From the NCBI RefSeq assembly GCF_003002955.1, contig NZ_PVTJ01000007.1, positions 62,001 to 126,000 of the forward strand: a stretch of DNA of 64,000 nucleotides, read 5' to 3'. Shown piece by piece: positions 17,166 to 25,889 of the stretch. The DNA is from Glycomyces artemisiae. Lineage in GTDB: Bacteria; Actinomycetota; Actinomycetes; Mycobacteriales; Micromonosporaceae. The position numbers were made by a program, and so were the translations under genes. Numbering within the stretch: the stretch's first letter is position 1; the number at the start of each line of letters is the position of its first letter. The notes under the pieces were generated by a model. That model was not told the DNA's origin. It did not search any database and saw only the letters and a program-made list of their open reading frames with translations.

Positions 17166-18422
17166 CTAGCCGACGACCTCGACCCCGGCGACGGTCTTCT
17201 TACCCCGCCGGATCACTCCGTACTTGCCGTGGAGCAGGTCAGCGCGGTCGATGACCGCCTCGGCATCGGTTACCCGGATGTTGTTCAGGTACGCCCCGCC
17301 CTCCTTGGCCGCGCGGCGCGCCTCGCCGAGGCTCGCCACGACGCCCGCCTCCTTCATCGCCTCCGCGACGGTGACGTCGGGCTTCGGGAGCTCGGCGAGG
17401 CCGGCCTCCACGAGCGCGGCGCGCAGCGTCGCCTCCGGCAGCTCGGCCAGCTCGCCGCGGCCGAACAGGGCCTGCGAGGCGGCGACGACGTTCTGCGTCT
17501 CTTCGGCGCCGTGCAGCAGCGTGGTCAGCTCCTCGGCGAGGGCCTTCTGCGCGAGCCGCGCGGCGGGCTTCTCGGCGGTGGCGGCCTCCAGCTCGGCGAT
17601 CCCCTCGTGCGACTTGAACGAGAAGTACTTCAGGTAGCGCACCACGTCGGAGTCGCTGGAGTTCAGCCAGAACTGGTAGAACGCGTACGGACTGGTCAGC
17701 TCCGGGTCGAGCCAGACCGCGCCGCCCTCGGTCTTGCCGAACTTCGTGCCGTCGGCCTTGGTGACGAGGGGGGTCACGAAGGCGTGCACATGGTCTCCGG
17801 TGCGGCGGCGGATGTAGTCGACGCCCGCGGTGATGTTGCCCCACTGGTCCGACCCTCCGAACTGGAGGGTGCAGCCGTGCCGCTGGTTCAGCTCGAAGTA
17901 GTCGTGGGACTGGAGCAGCTGGTACGAGAACTCGGTGAAGGAGATGCCGGCGTCGAGCCGGGCCTTCACGACCTCGCGGGCGAGCATCTTCGAGATCGGG
18001 AAGTGCTTGCCGACATCGCGGAGGAAGTCCACGACGCTCAGCTCGGAGGTCCAGTCGAGGTTGTTCACCGGTACGGCGGCGTTCTCACCCTCGTAGGTGA
18101 CGAACGGGGCCACCTGGGCTCGGATCTTCTCGACCCATCCGGCGACGACCTCCGGCGGGTTGAGCGACCGCTCCCCCGCTTCCTTGGGGTCGCCGATCTG
18201 GCCGGTGGCGCCGCCGACCAGCAGCAGCGGGCGCAGCCCGGCGAGCTGGAGGCGGCGGGCGGTGAGCACCTGCATGAGGTGGCCGACGTGCAGGCTGACA
18301 GCGGTGGGGTCGAAGCCCACATAGAACGTGAGCCGCCCGGCGTCGATGGACTCGCGGAGCGAGTCGATACCGGTCGAGTCCTGGATGAGGCCGCGCCATG
18401 CGAAATCGTCGAGAATGTGCAC
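17166..18422 (-). CDS. tyrS: Tyrosyl-tRNA synthetase
   Basis: 418 residues. Class I synthetase charging tRNA-Tyr. The HIGH motif reads HVGH (45-48) and the KMSKS loop reads KFGKT. Tyrosine-pocket signatures are FYVGFDPTA, LQSHDYFELN and FGGSDQWGNI. A C-terminal S4 domain (VASLGEARRAAKEGGAYLNNIRVTD) binds the tRNA. The start is GTG at 18422. An ATG 8 nt further upstream is out of frame. Confidence 0.97.
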   Translation of the reverse strand: MHILDDFAWRGLIQDSTGIDSLRESIDAGRLTFYVGFDPTAVSLHVGHLMQVLTARRLQLAGLRPLLLVGGATGQIGDPKEAGERSLNPPEVVAGWVEKIRAQVAPFVTYEGENAAVPVNNLDWTSELSVVDFLRDVGKHFPISKMLAREVVKARLDAGISFTEFSYQLLQSHDYFELNQRHGCTLQFGGSDQWGNITAGVDYIRRRTGDHVHAFVTPLVTKADGTKFGKTEGGAVWLDPELTSPYAFYQFWLNSSDSDVVRYLKYFSFKSHEGIAELEAATAEKPAARLAQKALAEELTTLLHGAEETQNVVAASQALFGRGELAELPEATLRAALVEAGLAELPKPDVTVAEAMKEAGVVASLGEARRAAKEGGAYLNNIRVTDAEAVIDRADLLHGKYGVIRRGKKTVAGVEVVG

Positions 18423-18495
18423 GGGTTCATTGTGCCTTAGCGGGGGAAACGCGTTTCGCGGTGCGTTCGCGCGCGTGGCCCCGCCTACTGCGCCC

Positions 18496-20361
18496 CTAGG
18501 CCGGGCTGCGGCTCCCGGTCTCCCCGAGCGCGAGCCCGGCCTCGATGACGACCCGCAGCTCCAGCGAGGCGGCGGTCTTCGCGGCCTGCTTGGTCGGGCC
18601 GCGGCCCTCGGCGGCGACGTGCTCGCCGGTGGAGCGCAGGAGGCCCTCGCCGCGGCACGTGAACACCCGTTCGTGTGAGGGACCGTCGACCTCGAAGTCC
18701 CAGGAGAGGCCGTCGACGACGCCGCGGGCGGCGTAGATCTGGACGGCCTCGGCCGGGTTGACGGCGGCGTCCACGAGGAGCTTGCGCGGCGCGTCGGCGC
18801 GGGGCTTCGCGGCGGCGTCGGAGGAGAGGTCGGGCAGGCCCGCGAGCTGCGCGGCCAGCGCCAGCGCGGCCTGGTTGCGGGCGTCCTTCTTGTTGCGCTG
18901 CAAGCGTTTGGGGGACTCGACGCGGGTCTCGTCGAAGACGAGGGCGACCTGGGCGCCGAAGAGGGGGCCTTCGTAGGCGGGCTCGGCCTCGACGGTCCAG
19001 CGGACGTTCGTCTCGTTGCTCACGGGGCCGCCGAGGCGGTCCTGGAGGTAGACGTTGAGGACGGACTGGGCCTGCTGGGGCTCGCGGGCGAGGCGGCGGT
19101 TCATGCGCTCGCGCAGGGGCTGGAAGTCGGCGCCGCCGTAGAGGTAGACGGAGGCGAACTCGCGGAGCTGGAGTTCGCGGGCGTCGAGGCGGCGGGCGGT
19201 GTCGTCGGCGAGTCCGGCGGGGGCCTCGCCGCGTTCGACGGCGAACTGGAGGACGCGGGCGAACTGCTTGTAGGGCAGGGACGCGAAGTCGGCGGTCTCC
19301 ATCTGGCGGGCGGTCTCGGCGTGGGCGCGCTGCTTGAAGAACTCGGCTTTGGCGCGGCGCTCGGCGTCGAGGTGCTCGTTGACGTGGTCGGCGGTGGCGG
19401 TGAGCTCCTCGGGGCTGTAGGGGCTGGGGTGCCCGAGCGCGGCGGCGAGGAGGATCCGCTGGGTGACGAGGTCGGGGTAGCGGCGGATGGGGCTGGTGGC
19501 GTGGGTGTAGACGGGGAGCTGGAGGCCGTGGTGGCCGTGGACGGTGGGGCCGTAGGTGGCGGCGCGGGAGACCATCTTCATGCGGGTGCGGAGCATCTCG
19601 AAGGCGGCGCCGTCGCCGGAGGCGGCGATGTCGTCGAGTTCGCCGCGGAGTTCGGCGGGGTCGCCCGCGACGGCGGCGAGGCGGTGGTTGCGGAAGAGGA
19701 TGGGGAGGTCTTCGCGCACGGCCCAGGCGGCGATCTGCGCGTTGGCGGCGATCATGAACTCCTGCACGATGATGTAGCCGGAGTTCCGCTCCGCGCTGTC
19801 GAGGCGCACGATCTGGCCCTCTTCGTTGGTGGCGAAGCCGGAGAGGAGGTCGTAGAAGGCGAGGGCTCCGGCGTTGCGGCGCGCGGCGAGCATGGTCTGG
19901 GCGAAGCGGAGCGCGAGCGCGAGGGTGTCGTGGAGCGGGTGTGCGGGGTCGCCGGAGGCGGTGGCGGCCTCGGCGTGGGTCATGGTCCAGGAGCGGGTGA
20001 GGCGGCCGGGGCCGAGCTCGGCGTCGAGGACGCGTCCGGCGGCGTCGATGCGGAGGTGGACGGCGAAGGTGTCGCAGGGCCGGTCGGGGGTGAGGGAGGC
20101 GGCTTCGACGACGGGGGCGGGGAGCATGTGCTTGGTGTGGTCGGCGCGGTAGCGGGTGTGGACGCGGCGGCGGGCCTCGGTGTCGGCGGGGCCGCCGGTG
20201 CGCACGTGGTCGGCGGCGCGGGCGATGTGGATCCAGACGTCGAAGCCGGTTTCGGGGCCGGGGCCGTCGCCGAGGGGTTCGATCCAGACCGCGTCGTCGC
20301 GGTCGGCGGTGGTGGGGGCGTCGATCATGATCCCGTGTTCCGCCGGGTTGTGCTCGGCCAA
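18496..20361 (-). CDS. RNB-family exoribonuclease with two C-terminal dsRNA-binding domains
   Basis: 621 residues. The RNB catalytic domain starts almost at the N-terminus. Its acidic motif IDAPTTADRDDAVW matches the RNase R/II pattern, with D14, D20, D22 and D23 as the metal-binding aspartates. The downstream motif YTHATSPIRRYPDL is intact, so hydrolytic 3'-5' RNA degradation is expected. There are no N-terminal cold-shock domains and no C-terminal S1 domain. Instead there are two dsRBD-like units: about 440-515 (SVLNVYLQDRLGG ... NKKDARNQAALALAAQL) and about 537-607 (LSWDFEVDGPSHERVFTC ... GPTKQAAKTAASLEL). The ATG at 20361 is the first plausible start. It lies 73 nt before tyrS and 111 nt after a cupin gene. 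Confidence 0.85.
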   Translation of the reverse strand: MAEHNPAEHGIMIDAPTTADRDDAVWIEPLGDGPGPETGFDVWIHIARAADHVRTGGPADTEARRRVHTRYRADHTKHMLPAPVVEAASLTPDRPCDTFAVHLRIDAAGRVLDAELGPGRLTRSWTMTHAEAATASGDPAHPLHDTLALALRFAQTMLAARRNAGALAFYDLLSGFATNEEGQIVRLDSAERNSGYIIVQEFMIAANAQIAAWAVREDLPILFRNHRLAAVAGDPAELRGELDDIAASGDGAAFEMLRTRMKMVSRAATYGPTVHGHHGLQLPVYTHATSPIRRYPDLVTQRILLAAALGHPSPYSPEELTATADHVNEHLDAERRAKAEFFKQRAHAETARQMETADFASLPYKQFARVLQFAVERGEAPAGLADDTARRLDARELQLREFASVYLYGGADFQPLRERMNRRLAREPQQAQSVLNVYLQDRLGGPVSNETNVRWTVEAEPAYEGPLFGAQVALVFDETRVESPKRLQRNKKDARNQAALALAAQLAGLPDLSSDAAAKPRADAPRKLLVDAAVNPAEAVQIYAARGVVDGLSWDFEVDGPSHERVFTCRGEGLLRSTGEHVAAEGRGPTKQAAKTAASLELRVVIEAGLALGETGSRSPA

Positions 20362-20472
20362 CTGCGCTCCTTCGTGTCCAGCCGCAATCGTAGCGGGAGC
20401 GACACGCTGCGGGGGCGTACGCGTGGGGCCGGGAGTTCACATGGTGAACGCCCGGCCCGGTGTCGGCGTCGG

Positions 20473-21192
20473 TCAGGGGCGGAGGTCCCAGGTTTCGAGG
20501 CGGCCGCACATGCCCCACTTGCCTTCCGCGTCGCCCGCGGAGGCGACGTGGGCGTCGCAGAGGTGGGCGGCGTCGGCGCCCGCGAGGGCGTCGAGGTGGG
20601 CGCCGGTGGCGTCGGCCTGGGCCTTGGGCCCGTCGGCCCAGAGGCGGCGCCAGACGGCGGTGCGGTCGGCGACGATGCGGGCGGCCCGGTCCCACACCGG
20701 TTTCATCGCGTCGGGGCCTTCCTTCTCGACGCGCTCGCGCAGGGCGAGGTAGCCCTCGATGGCGAGGTCGCGGCGGGCGCGGGTGGCCTCGCCGCGCTGC
20801 TCGTGGGTGAGGCCGGGGGCGCCGGGCGCGGTGGCGGCGGCGTTGTAGGCCTCGGGGTCGTTCAGGACCTCGTCGGGGAAGGTGAAGACGGCGTCGCCGG
20901 CTTCGGGGATGCCGGCGTTCTGCATGACGACGACGAGCTGGAGGTCCCCGGAGAGGTTGACGAGGCGGTGGACCGTGCCGGGGGTGAACCACAGGACGGT
21001 GCCGCGGGCGAGGTCGCGGCGTTCGTAGCCGTTGCTTGAGAGCGTCTCGACCGCGCCGGTGCCGCCGGTGACGACGTAGCCCTCGGTGGAGGCGGTGTGG
21101 AAGTGCGGGGAGCCTCCGGCCTGGCCGTCCACGGTGGGCCAGTCGTAGACGGTGACGATGGAGACGGCGGTGCCGCCGGGGAAGCCGCTCAT
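20473..21192 (-). CDS. Cupin-domain protein of the sugar locus
   Basis: 239 residues. The N-terminal half is a cupin barrel: SPHFHTASTEGYVVTGGTGAVET gives the HxH...E metal-ligand pattern, and GTVLWFTPGTVHRLVN gives the second-motif His. The C-terminal half is helical and unassigned. The ATG at 21192 overlaps the stop of the PmoA-like gene (ATGA). It is the last gene of the set transcribed from 23245. It probably binds or modifies a carbohydrate-related small molecule; the substrate is not readable. Confidence 0.75.
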   Translation of the reverse strand: MSGFPGGTAVSIVTVYDWPTVDGQAGGSPHFHTASTEGYVVTGGTGAVETLSSNGYERRDLARGTVLWFTPGTVHRLVNLSGDLQLVVVMQNAGIPEAGDAVFTFPDEVLNDPEAYNAAATAPGAPGLTHEQRGEATRARRDLAIEGYLALRERVEKEGPDAMKPVWDRAARIVADRTAVWRRLWADGPKAQADATGAHLDALAGADAAHLCDAHVASAGDAEGKWGMCGRLETWDLRP

Positions 21193-22106
21193 GCCGCCAC
21201 CAGCTTCGCGAGTTCGGCGGCGGCGAGGTCGGCGGTCTTGGCGGCGCCGTCGACGCCGGTGTCGCCGTTGACGATCGCGACGGCGTGGCGCAGGGTCACG
21301 GTGTCGCCGGGAGCCATCGGCAGCTCGGTGTCGAAGAACGGCGCGGGGCAGACCGCGGCGAACGGGTTCGAGCGGACGAACCACTTGACGGGCGCGCCGG
21401 GGTTGTCGGGGTGGTCGGTGAAGACGAGGGTGGAGGCGGCGTCGACGGAGTCGTGGGCGCCGCGGAAGGCCATCCAGTCGCCGCGCACGCCCATGAGCTC
21501 GTCGCCGCCTTCGCCGTCGGCGGTGTAGACGCGGCCGCCGGTGAAGGACCGGGGCCCGCGCCAGAAGAAGCCGCCGTATCCGGCGTTGTCGCGGCCTTCG
21601 GTGGTGGGGCTGCCCATGACGACGGTGTCGTCGGTGTCGTTGGTGAACGCGGTGGTGAAGGACAGGACCCAGGTGTCGTCGGCGAGGACGCCCACGGCGA
21701 AGGAGCGGGTCTCGGAGAAGAAGTGGCGGCCGTCCTGGGTGATCCAGTCGAGGCGCTCGACGGCTTTGACGCCGTGGGCGTCCGCGGTCAGTTCGGTGAA
21801 CTCCCGGTGGACCATGGCGCCGTCGTTCTGCTCGTCGACGTAGCCGAGGCCGCGGCGGAAGGTGCGCCCGCCCCAGAAGTTCTCGGGGCCCGCGTTCGGC
21901 AGCGAGAGGGCGATGCCCTTGTGCCACACGTGGTCGTGGGGCCGGTAGAGGCTCACCTGGCGCCCGGCGAGGTCGCGCAGGGGCTCGAAGTAGGGCCGGG
22001 GGGACTCGAACTGGTCGTTGTCGGGCCGGTAGACGTAGCGCAGGATCTCAAGGTCGCCCGTGGTGATCGAGAGGGCGGTCCCACTGTCGTCGAGGTGCAG
22101 CGTCAT
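21189..22106 (-). CDS. PmoA-like (DUF6807-type) protein
   Basis: 305 residues. Motifs typical of the family named 'methane oxygenase PmoA' in databases are present: PYFEPLRDLAG, RPHDHVWHKGIALSLPNAGPENFWGG, FFWRGPRSFTG and HPDNPGAPVKWFVRSNPFAAVCPAPFF. Despite the name, these proteins are not methane monooxygenase subunits; they sit in sugar operons beside Gfo/Idh/MocA oxidoreductases, as here. ATG at 22106 with a GGAGAG site upstream. It lies 41 nt after the oxidoreductase and overlaps the cupin gene, so all three are likely one transcript. Confidence 0.85.
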   Translation of the reverse strand: MTLHLDDSGTALSITTGDLEILRYVYRPDNDQFESPRPYFEPLRDLAGRQVSLYRPHDHVWHKGIALSLPNAGPENFWGGRTFRRGLGYVDEQNDGAMVHREFTELTADAHGVKAVERLDWITQDGRHFFSETRSFAVGVLADDTWVLSFTTAFTNDTDDTVVMGSPTTEGRDNAGYGGFFWRGPRSFTGGRVYTADGEGGDELMGVRGDWMAFRGAHDSVDAASTLVFTDHPDNPGAPVKWFVRSNPFAAVCPAPFFDTELPMAPGDTVTLRHAVAIVNGDTGVDGAAKTADLAAAELAKLVAA

Positions 22107-22147
22107 CGGTGTCTCTCCGCTCTGGTGCTGGTGCATCTGGCGCGTCG

Positions 22148-23245
22148 TCACTTGAGGTCGGCCCAGGGGGCGCCCGAGCCGTTCATCCGCTGGTAGAAGG
22201 GCGAAGTCGGGTCGATGTCCCCGGCGCGGACGCGCTTGCCCGTGAACGCCGAGGCGTAGATCGCGGCGAGCAGTTCGAGGGTGCGGCGGGCCTCTTCGAC
22301 CGGGACGGGCGGGGTCGCCTTGCCGTCGAGGGCGTCGGCGATGCGCTTGAACTGGGCGCCGTGGCCCGAGGCCTGCCCGCGCGGCTCCCCGGCCCAGGCC
22401 TGGTTGACCTCGTCGGCGGCGGACTCGACCGGGTGGACCCGCCAGTCGTCGTCGCCGTACCCGTAGAGGTGGTCGAGTTCGACGGTGGCCGTGTCGAAGT
22501 CGAGGCGGATCTGGGAGACCTCGCGCGGCGACAGCAGCGAGTTGGTGATGACCGCCGAGGCGCCGGATTCGAGGGTGACGATCGCGTGCGAGACGTCCTC
22601 GGTGTTCGTGCGGCGGCGGTGCCGGTGCGCGGTGGCGACCACTTCGGACCAGGGGCCCACGATCGACAGCAGCGTGTCGATCTGGTGGATGCCGTGGCCC
22701 ATGGTGGGGCCGCCGCCCTCGGTCTCCCAGCGCCCGCGCCACTCGACCGCGAAGTACTCCTCGGGCCGGAACCAGAGCGTGTCGCACTTGGCGACGGCGA
22801 GGCGGCCGAGGACGCCGGAGGCCATCATGTTGCGCACCCGCTCGGCCGCGGACCCGAAGCGGTGCTGGGAGATCACGGCGAAGTCGGCGCTGGAGGCGGC
22901 CGCGGCCGCCGCGATCCGGTCGAACTCCTCCAGGCTCAGCGCCGGGGGCTTCTCGCACACGACGCCGACGCCCGCGGCGAGGGCCGCGATGGCGCCGGGC
23001 GCGTGGGCCACCGGCGGGCTGCACAGGTCGACGAGGTCGAGGTCCTCGTTCGCCAGCAGCTCCTCGATCGTGGCGTAGCCGCGGTCGAGGCCGAACTTGT
23101 CCTTGAACGCATCGAGCCGGGCGGCGTCGGGGTCGACGGCCGCCACGAGCTCGATGCGTCCGGGAACGTGTTTCCGGAGCTCTTCGGCGTGCAGGTTGGC
23201 GATCCCGCCGGTGCCGACGATGGCGAGGCGGTGGGTGGAGGACAC
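22148..23245 (-). CDS. Gfo/Idh/MocA-family NAD(P)-dependent oxidoreductase
   Basis: 365 residues. The N-terminal Rossmann motif is LAIVGTGGIANLHAEEL, followed by VDLCSPPVAHAPGA and the catalytic-lysine motif CEKPPALS. The C-terminal sheet domain contains GGGPTMGHGIHQIDTL. It oxidises or reduces a sugar or cyclitol; specificity is unknown. The start is taken as GTG at 23245 because AAAGGAG lies 7 nt upstream; an ATG 18 nt earlier would put that site inside the gene. A palindromic LacI-type operator lies 27 nt upstream. Confidence 0.9.
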   Translation of the reverse strand: MSSTHRLAIVGTGGIANLHAEELRKHVPGRIELVAAVDPDAARLDAFKDKFGLDRGYATIEELLANEDLDLVDLCSPPVAHAPGAIAALAAGVGVVCEKPPALSLEEFDRIAAAAAASSADFAVISQHRFGSAAERVRNMMASGVLGRLAVAKCDTLWFRPEEYFAVEWRGRWETEGGGPTMGHGIHQIDTLLSIVGPWSEVVATAHRHRRRTNTEDVSHAIVTLESGASAVITNSLLSPREVSQIRLDFDTATVELDHLYGYGDDDWRVHPVESAADEVNQAWAGEPRGQASGHGAQFKRIADALDGKATPPVPVEEARRTLELLAAIYASAFTGKRVRAGDIDPTSPFYQRMNGSGAPWADLK

Positions 23246-23271
23246 AGGGGGCTCCTTTGGCACGAAGAGTC

Positions 23272-23285
23272 GGTAAACGTTTTCC
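23272..23285. promoter_or_regulatory. LacI-type operator before the oxidoreductase operon
   Basis: GGTAAACGTTTTCC has the CG-centred AAACGTTT core with outer GG/CC pairing typical of LacI-family sites; one position pair is mismatched. On the minus strand it falls between a possible -35 (TTGTCC) and -10 (TACCGA), where a bound repressor would block transcription of the gene starting at 23245. The divergent LacI gene 2.6 kb away is the obvious candidate regulator. Confidence 0.6.
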
Positions 23286-23301
23286 AGCGTTCAGGACAAT
23301 A

Positions 23302-25620
23302 CTAGACGACGCCGGTTTCGACAGTGACCTGGGTCTCCAGAGCCCTCGTGCCGGGCTCGATGCGGCGCTCGCCGGTGACCTCCACGGTCAACGACGGAGC
23401 GGTGTCGGCGGCCGAGCGGGCGAGGCGCAGTTCGAGCGCCCCGGCCTCCACGGTCCACTGGCCGTCGAGGCCGATGATCGCCGCGAGGTCGGCGGGGACG
23501 GCGAAGCGCGCCCGCGCGGCCTGCCCGGCTTCGAGCTCCAGGCGGGCGAAGCCCACGAGGCGCTGCACGGGGCGGACGGTGCTCGCGACGGGGTCGTGGA
23601 GGTAGAGCTGCACGACCTCGGTGCCGCGGCGCTCGCCGGTGTTGGCGACGCGCACGGCCACCTCGATGACGCCGTCGGGGGCGACCTCGGCGGAGGAGAG
23701 CAGTTCCGGCTCGCCCCAGGCGAACTCGGTGTAGGTGAGGCCGTGCCCGAAGGAGTAGCGGGCGGTCGGGTCCACCGAGGACACCTCGGAGCGGCGGGCC
23801 AGCTGCGGGCCCAGGTAGGTGGCGGGCGGCGAGTCGCGGCGGGCCGGGACGCCCACGGGCAGGCGGCCCTCGGGCTCGGCGGCGCCGGTGAGGATCGCGG
23901 TGATCGCGGCGGCGCCCTCCTCGCCGGGCAGGAACGCCTGGAGGATCGCGGCGGCCCGCTCGGGGGCGGTGCCGAGGGCGTACGGGCGGCCCGAGACGAC
24001 GACCACCACGGTGGGCGTGCCGGAGTCGAGGACCGCTTCGAGCAGCTCGGCCTGGCGGCCGGGCAGGGCGTGGTCGGGGGCGTCGCAGCCCTCGCCGGAG
24101 GTGCCGCGCCCGAACAGGCTGGAGCGGTCGCCGACGGCGACGACGGCGAGGTCGGCGGCCGCGGCGGCATTCGCGGCGGCGGCGATCTCGGCGTCGGTGG
24201 ACTCGCGGACCCAGCCTCCGGCGATGTGCTCGATCGCAGCCCCGGGCAGGTCGGCGGCGAGCCGGTCGGCGATCGTCGCGATGGCGACGCCGGTGTCGAC
24301 GGCCGGGTACGGCTCGCCGCTCTCGGCGTCGTACCGCATGTGGTGGTTGGGGAACGAGTAGCAGCCGAGGAACGCGGCCGGGTCGTCGGCGACGGGGCCG
24401 ACGAGCGCGACGCGCGCGGGGGCCGCCTTCAGCGGGAGCGTGCCGTCGTTCGACAGGAGCACCACGGACTTGCGGGCGACCTCGGCCGCCAGCGCGCGGG
24501 CCTCGGGCGGGTCGAAGTCGACCACAGCGGACGGCTCGGCGATCTCGTCGAGCAGGCCGAGCTCGATCTTCTGGGCGAGCACGCGCTCGACGGCGCGGTC
24601 GAGGGTCTTCTCCTCGACGAGGCCGTCGGCGACGGCGTTGCGCAGCGGCTCGCCGAAGCAGTCGGCGCCGGGCAGCTCCACGTCGACGCCCGCACCGAGG
24701 GCGGCCGCCGCGGCGGCGGAGCGGTCGCCCGCGATGCCGTGCAGGGAGTGGAGGAAGTTGACGCCGAAGTAGTCGCCGACGACGGTGCCCTCGAAGCCCC
24801 ACTCCTCGCGGAGGATGCCGGTGAGGAGGCGCACGTTGGCGTGGGAGGGGACGCCGTCGTTGGCGGCGTAGGAGGGCATGACGGACTTGGCGCGGCCCAG
24901 GCGCACGGCCATCTCGAAGGGCGTCAGGTAGGTCTCGGTGAACTGCCTGGGGCCCAGGTAGACCGGGCCGAAGTTGCGGGCGGCGTGGGAGGCGGAGTAC
25001 CCGGCGAAGTGCTTGACGGTGGCGATGAGCCCGGCGTCCTGGAGGCCGGTGACGTACGCGGTGCCGAGGACGCCGGTGAGGTACGGGTCCTCGCCGATGG
25101 TCTCTTCGGTGCGGCCCCAGCGGGAGTCGGCGACGACGTCGAGGACGGGCGCGAGTCCCTGGTGGATGCCGGCCGAGCGCATGGTGTCGCCGATCTGGCG
25201 GGCCACGGCCTTCACGAGCGCGGGGTCGAAGGTCGCGCCCCAGGCGAGGGCGGTCGGGAAGATGGTGGCGCCGTATGCCATGAAGCCCGCGAGGCACTCG
25301 TCGTGGGCGACGGCGGCGATGCCGAAGCGGCTGGTGTCGCGGACGCGGCGCTGGATGGCGGCGAGGCGGGCGGCGCCTTCGGCGGGGTCGACACGGGCGG
25401 ATCCGAAGGGGCGGGTGACCTGTCCGAGCCCGTGGGCGAGGGGGTCTTCGGCGGCGACGGCGCCGCCGGTCTGCTCGCTCTGGTGGGGGGCCATGTCCCC
25501 CGCGTCGGCCTCGACGCCGTGCCACAGGCTCGACAGCTGCGCGCACTTCTCTTCGAGGGTCATCCGCTTGACCAGCCCGGCGGCTCGTTCGGCCGTCTCC
25601 GCGGGGGTGTCGGTGTCCAT
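23302..25620 (-). CDS. Glycoside hydrolase family 3 (beta-glucosidase/xylosidase type)
   Basis: 772 residues. Hydrolyses beta-linked sugars, probably in the cytoplasm, since no signal peptide is seen. The N-terminal barrel holds LAPVLDVVADSRWGRTEETIGEDP and the substrate-binding VKHFAGYSA. The nucleophile is the Asp in EGTVVGDYFGVNF. The second alpha/beta domain contains LLSNDGTLPLK and VVVVVSGRPYALG. A C-terminal fibronectin-III-like domain includes YSFGHGLTYTEFAW. ATG at 25620 with GGAG upstream is preferred; a longer frame to 25722 would include the operator region. The exact sugar cannot be told. Confidence 0.92.
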   Translation of the reverse strand: MDTDTPAETAERAAGLVKRMTLEEKCAQLSSLWHGVEADAGDMAPHQSEQTGGAVAAEDPLAHGLGQVTRPFGSARVDPAEGAARLAAIQRRVRDTSRFGIAAVAHDECLAGFMAYGATIFPTALAWGATFDPALVKAVARQIGDTMRSAGIHQGLAPVLDVVADSRWGRTEETIGEDPYLTGVLGTAYVTGLQDAGLIATVKHFAGYSASHAARNFGPVYLGPRQFTETYLTPFEMAVRLGRAKSVMPSYAANDGVPSHANVRLLTGILREEWGFEGTVVGDYFGVNFLHSLHGIAGDRSAAAAAALGAGVDVELPGADCFGEPLRNAVADGLVEEKTLDRAVERVLAQKIELGLLDEIAEPSAVVDFDPPEARALAAEVARKSVVLLSNDGTLPLKAAPARVALVGPVADDPAAFLGCYSFPNHHMRYDAESGEPYPAVDTGVAIATIADRLAADLPGAAIEHIAGGWVRESTDAEIAAAANAAAAADLAVVAVGDRSSLFGRGTSGEGCDAPDHALPGRQAELLEAVLDSGTPTVVVVVSGRPYALGTAPERAAAILQAFLPGEEGAAAITAILTGAAEPEGRLPVGVPARRDSPPATYLGPQLARRSEVSSVDPTARYSFGHGLTYTEFAWGEPELLSSAEVAPDGVIEVAVRVANTGERRGTEVVQLYLHDPVASTVRPVQRLVGFARLELEAGQAARARFAVPADLAAIIGLDGQWTVEAGALELRLARSAADTAPSLTVEVTGERRIEPGTRALETQVTVETGVV

Positions 25621-25674
25621 GCTGCTCCACTCAAGCGGCCCAGCGCGCGCCTTGGCGGCTGGTTCCGGGCCGAT

Positions 25675-25705
25675 AGTTTCTGAAACTTTTCTGATCGTTT
25701 TCGAT
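25675..25705. promoter_or_regulatory. Palindromic operator cluster upstream of the GH3 gene
   Basis: Two inverted repeats lie side by side: AGTTTCTGAAACT (25675-25687, perfect 6-bp arms) and ATCGTTTTCGAT (25694-25705, 4-bp arms). A related half-site pair GAAACTTTC (25804-25812) lies near the divergent lacI start. The GAAACTTTTC-like core recurs on both sides of the shared promoter region, as expected for an autoregulated LacI switch. Confidence 0.5.
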
Positions 25706-25889
25706 ACAGGTTCGCACACCATAACATTGATGAAGCCTCAGTTCTAGCGTCAATCTGACGCTGGGATGCGTTTGCCCAGCCCCTTGTTTCAGGCTTTGAG
25801 TCCGAAACTTTCAGGCGGTCTCCGGGAGCCGCGTCGGCGCGCTATAGGATGTGCAGCGAACCATTGCGCAGAGGACCTGGAGGAGACCC

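Noticed and set aside
15557..17254. Long plus-strand frame full of VAVEA repeats opposite the RG-repeat gene
   Set aside because: Antisense shadow of the tandem repeats; the opposite strand has the start, ribosome-binding site and a conserved TPR domain.
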